From: DASZKW01 sp035552775
Lineage (GTDB): Bacteria; Actinomycetota; Acidimicrobiia; Acidimicrobiales; Palsa-688
Assembly: GCA_035552775.1 (NCBI GenBank)
Contig: DASZKW010000035.1
Coordinates: 1-20,297, forward strand
Reading direction: 5' to 3'
Length of the DNA: 20,297 bases
The stretch's first letter is position 1, and every line of letters begins with the position of its first letter. Of this stretch, positions 12,554-19,133 are shown piece after piece. The notes beneath the pieces are model-generated. The model had not been told where the DNA came from and did no database searches. It worked only from the letters and a program-made list of their open reading frames with translations. The translations under genes were made by a program, and so were the position numbers.

Positions 12554-14952
12554 TCGTCGAGCCCGGCCGGCTCGAGAGGCCACCGGCGGAGCCCCGACTC
12601 CCGGCCGCCGCTGCCCGACTCGGGATAGCGGTCGACGGCGAGGTCGGTCCCGAAGCCATCGACGACGGCGAACGCCGCTACATCAACCGGGAGCTGAGTT
12701 GGCTGGATTTCAACTCCCGGGTGCTGGCCCTGGCCGAGTCCACCGAGGTGCCCTTGCTGGAACGGGCCAAGTTCCTGGCCATTTTCTCGTCCAACCTCGA
12801 CGAGTTTTTCCAGATCCGGGTGGCGGGCCTGAAGGACCAGCAGGCGGCGGGGCTCTCGGGCACCGCTCCCGACGGCCTGTCCGCGTCGGACCAGCTCAAG
12901 GCCATCAGGGGCGAAGTCGAGCGCCTGCTCGACCGCCGGGTGCGGACCTTCCTGGACCAGGTCGTACCCGATCTCGCGGCCCACGGCGTGCGCCTGTCCA
13001 ACTGGGAATCCCTCGATGACGACGATCGCGCCGAGCTCGAAAGGACGTTCGAAGAACGGATCTTTCCGGTGCTCACCCCGCTCGCCGTGGACCCGGGCCA
13101 CCCTTTCCCCTACATATCCAACCTCTCGCTCAACCTGGCGGTACTCGTGCGCGACCCGGTCGAGGGTGAGCGCCGTTTCGCCCGGGTGAAGGTCCCTCCG
13201 CTGCTGCCCGGGTTCCTTGTGATGCCCGACGGCGAGCGTTTCGTGCCCCTCGAGCAGGTGATCGCCGCCCACCTCGGCGCCCTTTTCCCGGGCATGGTCA
13301 TCGAGGAGCGCTTCTCGTTCCGGGTCACCCGAAACGCCGATCTCACCTTGGAGGAGGACGAGGCCGACGACCTGCTCATAGCCGTGGAGATGGAGCTGCG
13401 CCGGCGCCGCTTCGGGCGCGCCGTGCGCCTCGAGGTCGAAGCCGGCGTGTCCGACGAGGTGTGCACCCTGCTCACCAGGGAGCTCGACCTGCGCGACGCC
13501 GACGTGTACAAGGTGCGTGGGCCGCTCGACCTGACGGGGCTGTGGGCGGTGCACGACCTGGACCGCCCCGAGCTGAAGGACGAGCCGTTCGCCCCGGTAA
13601 CCCCGCCGCGCCTGGCCACTCCTGACGACGAGGCGGTCGACCTCTTCGCCGCCATCCGCGCCGGAGACCTCCTGGTGCACCACCCCTACGACAGCTTCAC
13701 CACCTCGGTGGAGGCGTTCATCAAGCAGGCGTCGCGCGACCCGGGCGTGCTCGCCATCAAGCAGACCCTGTACCGCACGTCGGGGGACAGCCCGATCGTG
13801 CAGTCGCTCATCCGGGCCGCGGAGCGGGGCAAGCAGGTCGCCGCCCTGGTGGAGCTAAAGGCCCGGGGCGACGAGGTCGCCAACATCGGCTGGGCCCGCG
13901 CCCTGGAAGAGGCCGGCGTCCACGTCGTCTACGGACTCGTCGGCCTGAAGACCCACTCCAAGACGGCGCTGGTGGTGCGCCAGGAGGGCGACAGCATCAA
14001 GCGCTACTGCCACATCGGCACCGGCAACTACAACCCCTCCACCGCCCGCCTGTACGAGGACATAGGCCTGCTCACCGCCGCCCCCGAGCTGGGTGCCGAC
14101 CTGACCGACCTGTTCAACTTCCTCACCGGCTACAGCCGGCGCACCGAGTACCGCCGGCTGCTGGTCGCGCCCCTGACCCTGCGAAGCCGGATCGCCGAGC
14201 TCATCGAGGCCGAGACGGCGCGGGGGAGCGCGGGGCGCATCATCTGGAAGCTCAACAACCTCGTGGACCGGGCCACCGTCGACGCCTTGTACGCGGCGTC
14301 GGCGGCCGGCGTGCAGATCGACTTGATAATCAGGGCGGCGTGTTGCCTGCGCCCGGGGGTGACGGGCCTGTCGGAGAACATACGGGTCCGCAGCATCGTG
14401 GGTCGCTGGCTCGAGCACTCGCGTGTGTTCTACTTCGGGGCGGACAGTGAGCCTTCGACGGCGGGTGACGGTTCGGCGGCGGGTGACGGTTCGACGGCGG
14501 GTGCCCGTTCGGTGGGTGACGGTTCGGTGGGCGACGGTGCGGCGGTTGACGGTTCGGCGGCTGCGGGTCCGGCGGTTGACGGTGCGGTGGGTGCGGGTCC
14601 GGCGGGTGCGCCCTTGGTGGTGGTCGACGGCGCCGGCCCCCTGGTGCCCCGGACGGTCCCCGACGGCGGCACCTACTACATCGGATCGGCCGACATGATG
14701 GAGCGCAACCTCGACCGGCGGGTGGAAGCAGTGGTATCGGTCAGCGCGCCAGAGCTGCGCTCCCGCCTTCGTGAGATCCTCGAGGTCAGCCTGGCCGACG
14801 ACGTGCTGGCGTGGGAGCTCGGTGCTGACGGGACTTGGAGCAAGGTGGCGCGTGAGGCCGGCATCAGCGCCCACCGGACCTTCCAGGACCTGGCCCTGGC
14901 GCGCGCCAAGCGCCGGCGTGAACCCGACGCCCTCCACCCCCTCGGCGGCTAG
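12550..14952 (+). CDS. ppk1: Polyphosphate kinase PPK1 with low-complexity insertion and unclear start
   Basis: It reversibly polymerises the gamma-phosphate of ATP into polyphosphate. The N domain (YINRELSWLDFNSRVLALAE) begins about 12679. Two PLD-like catalytic domains follow, with the phosphorylated His in GLKTHSKTALV (13954-13956) and the second His in LEHSRVFYF (14416-14418), then YYIGSADMMERNLDRRVE. The first normal start in this frame, GTG 12721, lies inside the conserved N domain and is too late. The open frame back to about 12225 holds no ATG, GTG or TTG. CTG 12550, overlapping the preceding stop, is taken provisionally; a missing base after ATG 12542 is the alternative. About 65 Gly/Ala/Ser/Asp residues are inserted at about 634-697. 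Confidence 0.9.
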   Translation: MIVEPGRLERPPAEPRLPAAAARLGIAVDGEVGPEAIDDGERRYINRELSWLDFNSRVLALAESTEVPLLERAKFLAIFSSNLDEFFQIRVAGLKDQQAAGLSGTAPDGLSASDQLKAIRGEVERLLDRRVRTFLDQVVPDLAAHGVRLSNWESLDDDDRAELERTFEERIFPVLTPLAVDPGHPFPYISNLSLNLAVLVRDPVEGERRFARVKVPPLLPGFLVMPDGERFVPLEQVIAAHLGALFPGMVIEERFSFRVTRNADLTLEEDEADDLLIAVEMELRRRRFGRAVRLEVEAGVSDEVCTLLTRELDLRDADVYKVRGPLDLTGLWAVHDLDRPELKDEPFAPVTPPRLATPDDEAVDLFAAIRAGDLLVHHPYDSFTTSVEAFIKQASRDPGVLAIKQTLYRTSGDSPIVQSLIRAAERGKQVAALVELKARGDEVANIGWARALEEAGVHVVYGLVGLKTHSKTALVVRQEGDSIKRYCHIGTGNYNPSTARLYEDIGLLTAAPELGADLTDLFNFLTGYSRRTEYRRLLVAPLTLRSRIAELIEAETARGSAGRIIWKLNNLVDRATVDALYAASAAGVQIDLIIRAACCLRPGVTGLSENIRVRSIVGRWLEHSRVFYFGADSEPSTAGDGSAAGDGSTAGARSVGDGSVGDGAAVDGSAAAGPAVDGAVGAGPAGAPLVVVDGAGPLVPRTVPDGGTYYIGSADMMERNLDRRVEAVVSVSAPELRSRLREILEVSLADDVLAWELGADGTWSKVAREAGISAHRTFQDLALARAKRRREPDALHPLGG
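14449..14640 (+). repeat. Imperfect ~18-bp repeats encoding a Gly/Ala/Ser/Asp-rich insertion in PPK1
   Basis: Repeated GGTGACGGTTCGGCGGC-like units encode GDGSAA, GDGSTA, GARSV, GDGSV, GDGAAV, DGSAAA and related steps. The block is in frame and lies between the second catalytic His strand (SRVFYFGAD) and the conserved YYIGSAD strand, where other PPK1 proteins have only a short loop. Confidence 0.8.
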
Positions 14953-14956
14953 ACAT

Positions 14957-15053
14957 CCGGCCGGGGCTGGTTTGGCCTCCGGGTCCCCGACTGTGCAGTT
15001 CTGTGGGTTATATCCCATACTTCTGCACAGTCGGTCATGGCGCCCCCGGCCGG
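14957..15053. repeat. Nested inverted repeats between ppk1 and the sortase gene
   Basis: The inner arms CCGACTGTGCAG (14987-14998) and CTGCACAGTCGG (15023-15034) are a perfect 12-bp inverted repeat around 24 nt. That 24-nt centre itself can pair as TGTGGG/CCCATA. The outer arms CCGGCCGGGG (14957-14966) and CCCCGGCCGG (15044-15053) are a perfect 10-bp pair. There is no U-tract. It lies between convergent genes and may work as a bidirectional terminator, a protein-binding palindrome or the trace of a small mobile repeat. Confidence 0.8.
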
Positions 15054-15058
15054 AGGGG

Positions 15059-15111
15059 TCAGATGCTCTACGGCAGGAGCTCAGATGTTCGTGGCAGGAG
15101 CTCAGATGTTC
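15059..15111. repeat. 21-bp-period direct repeats over the sortase stop codon
   Basis: GGCAGGAGCTCAGATGTTC occurs perfectly at 15072-15090 and 15093-15111, with a degenerate partial copy from 15059. The sortase stop codon (minus strand, 15104-15102) is in the second copy and is repeated in the others. The end of the gene appears to have been duplicated. Confidence 0.8.
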
Positions 15112-16094
15112 TGTGGCAGCAGCTGGACCACGTTCTCGAAGAGGAACCACAGCGGCACCAGGCACACCGCGATCCCCCCGACGTAGGCGCCGACTCGCCG
15201 CCAGCGCCGCGTGCGGTTGATGAGCAGGCGGACAAGGATCCAGCCGACGAGCACGATGCCGCCGAACAGGGCGACCGCCGGCCACGCCGACGAGTTGCCG
15301 TTACCCAGGCTGAGGGAGCTCGACCCGCTGGCGAGCTGGGCGGTCTCCGCCGGCGGGGGCGCCACGGGCGTGGACCCCGTCAGCTTGGCCACCACTATCA
15401 GGCGCTGGCTGGCCTCGAAACGGGGAGTGCAGGTGGTGAGGGTGAGCTCCGCCACCTGGGGGGTGTTGGCGAGCACCGCCACGTCGCTCGGGTCGACGAC
15501 CTGGATCTTGTCCACCAGATACGTGAAATGCTGGTTCTTGGTGTTGGTGATCTGTATGGGATCGCCGAGCGCCAGCTCGTTGAGGCGGAAGAACGGCGCC
15601 CCGTAGGTCGTGCGGTGACCGGCGATACCGGCGTTGCCGAGCTGGCCCGGAAGTACCGTCTCGGGGTAGTGCCCGGGGCCCTCCTGCAGGTCCGACTCGG
15701 ACACACCGTCGACGACGTAGCGGCTCAATCCGAGTTTGGGGATGACGAGGTGGTCGATGGCTCCCGTGACGGGGGCTCCCGGCAGCCCGGCCGTGGTCGG
15801 CGGGCTGGCCGTCGTCGCCGGGGCGCCCGTCTCGGACTGACCGAGAGCCCGCTGGAACGCCTGGGCCAGCTGGTTCTGGCTGTTCTCCTCGGCAAAGTTG
15901 GTCCCCACCAGCTGGTAGGCGACAAAGAGGAGCAGGGCGATTCCGAGGGTGATCAGCCCGAGGCCGACCTCGCGCACACCGCGGCGGACGGGCCCGAGGG
16001 GGGGCGGCCGGTCACGGCGCGTCGCCGCCGGCGCACGGCGGCGGTGGGGGCCGTCGGCGCCTTCCGTCGCCACGTCGAGGCCGGGGGACGTCAT
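15102..16094 (-). CDS. Sortase, class E-like, with extra C-terminal membrane segments
   Basis: This 330-aa protein starts at ATG 16094; in-frame starts further upstream add an Arg-rich stretch without support. TACGCT (16103-16108, minus strand) lies 8 nt before this ATG. A basic cytoplasmic N-terminus precedes a transmembrane helix (about 44-63), a Thr/Ala/Pro linker and the sortase barrel. The catalytic residues are His160 (AGHRT), Cys222 in TLTTCTPRF and Arg231 (QRLIV). The barrel also shows IPKLGL and YGAPFFRLNELALGD. After a Ser/Gly linker there are two more hydrophobic helices (about 272-292, 303-320). It would join sorted proteins to the wall or to pilins. No substrate with an LPxTG-like tail is seen in the window. 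Confidence 0.88.
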   Translation of the reverse strand: MTSPGLDVATEGADGPHRRRAPAATRRDRPPPLGPVRRGVREVGLGLITLGIALLLFVAYQLVGTNFAEENSQNQLAQAFQRALGQSETGAPATTASPPTTAGLPGAPVTGAIDHLVIPKLGLSRYVVDGVSESDLQEGPGHYPETVLPGQLGNAGIAGHRTTYGAPFFRLNELALGDPIQITNTKNQHFTYLVDKIQVVDPSDVAVLANTPQVAELTLTTCTPRFEASQRLIVVAKLTGSTPVAPPPAETAQLASGSSSLSLGNGNSSAWPAVALFGGIVLVGWILVRLLINRTRRWRRVGAYVGGIAVCLVPLWFLFENVVQLLPQNI

Positions 16095-16187
16095 CTGCCT
16101 GCAGCGTAGATGCCCGGAGCGGCCGTGGTGCGTCGTCGGTCGCGGGCGAAGGCCGGCGCCTCGCCCACGACCTCCAGGGGAAGGGCG

Positions 16188-16243
16188 CTTGGACACGGCG
16201 CCTTGGGCACGGCGGCTTGGGCGCGGCGGCTTGGGCGCGGCGA
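16188..16243. repeat. Four-copy 14-bp tandem repeat upstream of the histidine phosphatase gene
   Basis: Units at 16188-16201, 16202-16215, 16216-16229 and 16230-16243 follow CTTGGGCGCGGCGG with one to three differences; the later copies are nearly identical. They lie 25 bp before ATG 16268, in the 173-bp space between the divergent sortase and phosphatase genes. Confidence 0.8.
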
Positions 16244-16267
16244 CGCCAGGCTTGGCAGACTGGACCG

Positions 16268-16729
16268 ATGCCGTTGTTACTCATCCGCCACGCCCACGCC
16301 GGGTCCCGCCGGGATTGGGACGGTGCGGACCGGTTACGGCCCCTGTCAGCCAAAGGGCGGGCCCAGGCCGAGAGCCTGGTCCGTCGCCTTGACGGCTGGG
16401 CGGTGCAGCGGGTGCTGTCGAGCCCGTTCACCCGCTGCCTGCAGACCGTGGCACCCCTGGCGGCCGAGCTCGGAGTGAAGATCGAGGTGGTCGAGGAGCT
16501 GGCCGAGGGCCACGGGTCGGCCGCGTTGGCCCTGGTGCGTTCGCTCGCCCCGGAGAAGGTGGCTCTTTGTACCCACGGCGACGTGATCCCCGATGTCCTG
16601 GTCCCACTCGCCGACGAGGACCGTCTCGACCTCGGACCCCATCCCCGCCAGGCCAAGGGCTCGGTGTGGATACTCGAGGCCAAGGGCAAGGTCTTCAAGA
16701 AGGCGACCTACATTCCCCCGTCCGTGTAG
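16268..16729 (+). CDS. SixA-like histidine phosphatase
   Basis: This 153-aa single-domain protein starts at ATG 16268; an upstream GTG would translate the tandem repeat. The N-terminal LLLIRHAHAG carries the phosphorylated His8 of the RHG motif (here R-H-A). Arg56 (SSPFTRCLQT), Glu77 or Glu78 (VEELAEG) and His103 (LCTHGDVI) complete the phosphohistidine pocket. The size equals E. coli SixA, which dephosphorylates phosphohistidine proteins; in Actinobacteria similar domains are found alone or fused to Nudix (MutT1-like) proteins near ppk. The substrate is unknown. It lies between ppk1 and pstS, consistent with a role in phosphate metabolism. No clear Shine-Dalgarno is visible. Confidence 0.85.
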   Translation: MPLLLIRHAHAGSRRDWDGADRLRPLSAKGRAQAESLVRRLDGWAVQRVLSSPFTRCLQTVAPLAAELGVKIEVVEELAEGHGSAALALVRSLAPEKVALCTHGDVIPDVLVPLADEDRLDLGPHPRQAKGSVWILEAKGKVFKKATYIPPSV

Positions 16730-16781
16730 CGGGGCCGGCCCGAAGCGCCGCCCCCACCAATTCCGACAGGGGCTCCCCGGC

Positions 16782-16825
16782 AGTCACCGGCCGTTCACCG
16801 CAGGTTTAGATGCTGCCCCTAGCTT
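16782..16825 (+). promoter_or_regulatory. Candidate PHO box and -10 element of pstS
   Basis: Two adjacent 11-bp direct repeats, AGTCACCGGCC (16782-16792) and GTTCACCGCAG (16793-16803), share TCACC and match the GTTCACC-type repeats of actinobacterial PhoP boxes; a weak third unit (GTTTAGATGCT) follows. TAGCTT at 16820-16825 fits a -10, which places the second repeat over the -35 position, as expected for an activator. Phosphate-starvation control is therefore likely. Confidence 0.6.
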
Positions 16826-16865
16826 CGCCGATATTCCGGGCGACATCGACCATCGGAGGACGACG

Positions 16866-18029
16866 TTGAGCAAGCTCAAGAGCCGCGGGCTGATACCCGC
16901 GTCCGCCGTGGCCGTGCTGGCAACCCTGGGCCTTGGCGCCTGCGGCTCCTCGACGCCGACGTCGTCGTCGACCACCGCCACCACTTCCTCCTCCACCGTC
17001 GCCGGCAGCACCTCATCGTCGCTCGCCGCGTCTACGAGCAACCCAACCTCACCGGTCACCCTTACTGAGAGCGGGTCGAGCCTGCTTTTCCCCTACCTCC
17101 AAGAGCTGGTGACACCACTCGGCGGTGCCTTCTCCAACGTCAAGCTTTCGCCAGCGGCCGGCGGCTCCGGCAAGGGCGTCACCGATGCCACCAACGGGAT
17201 CAGCCAGATGGGCGGCTCCGACGCCTACCTCACCAACGCCGAGCTCAGCTCGGGCCTGGCCAACGTGGCGATAGCGGTGTCCGCCCAGGACATGTTCTAC
17301 AACCTGCCCGGTGTGTCCAACCTCAAGCTCAGCGGCTCGGTCCTGTCACAGATGTATCAGGGCAAGATCACGACCTGGAGCGACGCGGCAGTCGCCAAAC
17401 TAAACCCGGGCGTCAAGCTCCCGAGCACCAAGGTGATCCCGGTCCACCGCGCCGATTCGTCCGGTGACACCTTCTTGTTCACCGGGTTCTTGTCCAGGGC
17501 CGACGCCAGCGGGTGGGGTGCGAGCAGCGGGCCGGGTCAGGGTACGACCGTCACCTGGCCGTCGGTGGCGAGCGCCCAGACGGCGTCGGGCAACCCGGGC
17601 ATGGTCGCAGCCTGCAAGGCGTCGCCGGGTTGTGTGGCCTACGTCGGAATCAGTGCCCAGAAGACGGCCCAGTCGGTCGGGCTCGGTGAGGCCGCGCTCC
17701 AGGATCAAGCCGGCGACTTCGTGACCGCGGACGCCACCACGATCAACAACGCGGTCGGACAGAGTGCGGGCAGCGTGGGGAGCAACCTGGTCGCTAACCT
17801 CCTCTACGCCACCGGCGCCATGAGCTACCCGATCGTCAACTTCGAGTACATAGTGGTCAAGTCCAAGCAAGCCGACCCGACGACCGCCCTGGCCATCAGG
17901 GATTTCCTGAGCTTTGCCATCAGCCCCACCGGCGGCTCGGCGCCGGCGCTTCTGGCCAAGGACAATTTCCAGCCGCTCCCCAGCTCAGTGCTCCCCAAGG
18001 TCAACGCCGCAATAGCGGCGATCCAGTAG
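16866..18029 (+). CDS. pstS: Phosphate ABC transporter substrate-binding lipoprotein PstS
   Basis: This 387-aa protein starts at TTG 16866, which is preceded by GGAGGA at the right spacing; longer in-frame starts run into the promoter. The signal peptide (MSKLKSRGLIPASAVAVLATLGLGAC) ends in lipobox L-G-A-C with Cys26, followed by a Ser/Thr linker. The mature protein has the PstS landmarks: LTESGSSLLFPYLQELV, AAGGSGKGVTDATNGISQMGGSDAYLT, KITTWSDAAVAKLNPGVKLPSTKVIPVHRADSSGDTFLFTGFLS and the C-terminal FLSFAISPTGG. It captures inorganic phosphate outside the membrane and passes it to PstC/PstA. First gene of the pstSCA operon. Confidence 0.94.
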   Translation: MSKLKSRGLIPASAVAVLATLGLGACGSSTPTSSSTTATTSSSTVAGSTSSSLAASTSNPTSPVTLTESGSSLLFPYLQELVTPLGGAFSNVKLSPAAGGSGKGVTDATNGISQMGGSDAYLTNAELSSGLANVAIAVSAQDMFYNLPGVSNLKLSGSVLSQMYQGKITTWSDAAVAKLNPGVKLPSTKVIPVHRADSSGDTFLFTGFLSRADASGWGASSGPGQGTTVTWPSVASAQTASGNPGMVAACKASPGCVAYVGISAQKTAQSVGLGEAALQDQAGDFVTADATTINNAVGQSAGSVGSNLVANLLYATGAMSYPIVNFEYIVVKSKQADPTTALAIRDFLSFAISPTGGSAPALLAKDNFQPLPSSVLPKVNAAIAAIQ

Positions 18030-18032
18030 CGA

Positions 18033-19133
18033 TTGGGCCGCGACACGAGTTGTGGCGAATCAGGGCCGGCGCACCCGACTCGGGGTGACCCGACCTCCCG
18101 TGGGGACCATGGGGACGAGCCAGGACTCCATCGAAGGGTACAAGCGGGCCGTCGCTGGGACGCCGCCGCCCGCGTCGGGCTCGCCGTCGCCGGGTTCGTC
18201 CCCGCCGTGGCGCTGGTCTTTCTCGCATACGAGCTGATACGCCAGGCGTACCCGTCGATCCTGTTCAACGGGACCAGCTTCTTCACCACCAAGGTCTTCT
18301 CGCCTGGCAGCGCCTACGCCACCGGCGTGGAAGTGCACAACGGCTACAAGGCGGTGAAGGGAGCGCACTTCGGAATCCTCACGCTCATGTGGGGGACCCT
18401 CGTGTCCTCCCTCATCGCCTTGGCGATCGCCGTGCCCGTGTCGGTCGGGGGGGCCATCCTCCTCGTCGAGCGCCTACCTCGTCGCCTGCAGGGACCACTC
18501 GGCGTGTTCCTCGAGCTGCTGGCCGGAATCCCAAGTGTTGTATTCGGGCTGTGGGGCCTGGCCACATTGGGACCCGTGCTCGCACGCGACGTCTACAAGC
18601 CCGTCGCGTCTCTCGGCATCCCCTGGTTCGACAGGGCCATCGCCCCGACCGGCCAGGGCCTGCTCACGGCGTCGCTCGTGTTGTGCGTGATGATCATCCC
18701 GATTATCGCGGCGACGACGCGCGAGCTGATCCGCTCGGTGCCCCAGACGACCAGGGAGGGGGCGGTAGCCCTCGGGTTGACCCGCTCAGAGTCGGTGCGC
18801 CTCGTCACGGTTCCCTTCATCCGCACCGGCGTGCTGGCCGCCGCCCTGCTCGGGTGGGGGCGGGCCCTCGGCGAGACCATCGCCGTGCTGCTGATCAGCG
18901 GCTACAACCTCAACGGGTACCCGCAGAGCATCTTCGCCGCCTTCACCACCATGGCGGCGACCATTGCCGGATTCCTCGACGGGGCCATCCAGGACCCCAC
19001 CGGGATGGCGGTGCACGCCCTTGCCGAGGTGGGCCTCGTGCTCCTATTCGTCACCGTGGTCACCAACTTCGCCGGCCGTCTGATCACCCGCCGGCTGGCC
19101 ACGCCCGGACTCCCGATCGGCAGGGGCGTGTGA
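18033..19133 (+). CDS. pstC: Phosphate ABC transporter permease PstC (start uncertain)
   Basis: This membrane subunit has about six transmembrane helices: ARVGLAVAGFVPAVALVFLAYEL, then LTLMWGTLVSSLIALAIAVPVSVGG, LLAGIPSVVFGLWGLATLG and later ones. The cytoplasmic EAA-type loop is EGAVALGLTRSESVRLVTVP. It forms the phosphate channel with PstA. The only start in the full frame is TTG 18033, three bases after pstS, without a ribosome binding site and giving an unnatural N-terminus. A more natural start, ATG 18109 (MGTSQDSIEGYKRAVAG), lies in another frame and needs one inserted base before about 18160. The rest of the gene is intact, and its stop overlaps the pstA start. Confidence 0.9.
   Translation: MGRDTSCGESGPAHPTRGDPTSRGDHGDEPGLHRRVQAGRRWDAAARVGLAVAGFVPAVALVFLAYELIRQAYPSILFNGTSFFTTKVFSPGSAYATGVEVHNGYKAVKGAHFGILTLMWGTLVSSLIALAIAVPVSVGGAILLVERLPRRLQGPLGVFLELLAGIPSVVFGLWGLATLGPVLARDVYKPVASLGIPWFDRAIAPTGQGLLTASLVLCVMIIPIIAATTRELIRSVPQTTREGAVALGLTRSESVRLVTVPFIRTGVLAAALLGWGRALGETIAVLLISGYNLNGYPQSIFAAFTTMAATIAGFLDGAIQDPTGMAVHALAEVGLVLLFVTVVTNFAGRLITRRLATPGLPIGRGV

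Noticed and set aside
12721..12723. GTG 12721 as the ppk1 start
   Set aside because: It would remove the conserved YINRELSWLDFN helix encoded just upstream in the same frame.
12226..13683. 485-codon minus-strand open frame opposite leuA/ppk1
   Set aside because: Its translation is Gly/His/Glu/Val-rich antisense sequence without motifs, and the plus strand carries proven genes.
13855..15285. Long minus-strand open frame opposite ppk1
   Set aside because: It covers the coding strand of a certain PPK1 gene, has Arg/His/Gly/Thr-rich repeat-like translation and no domain. It is a by-product of high GC content.
18389..19132. Upstream extension of the pstA frame inside pstC
   Set aside because: The pstC frame here has clear membrane helices and an EAA loop, whereas the extension is Arg/His-rich; pstA begins at the overlapping ATG 19133.
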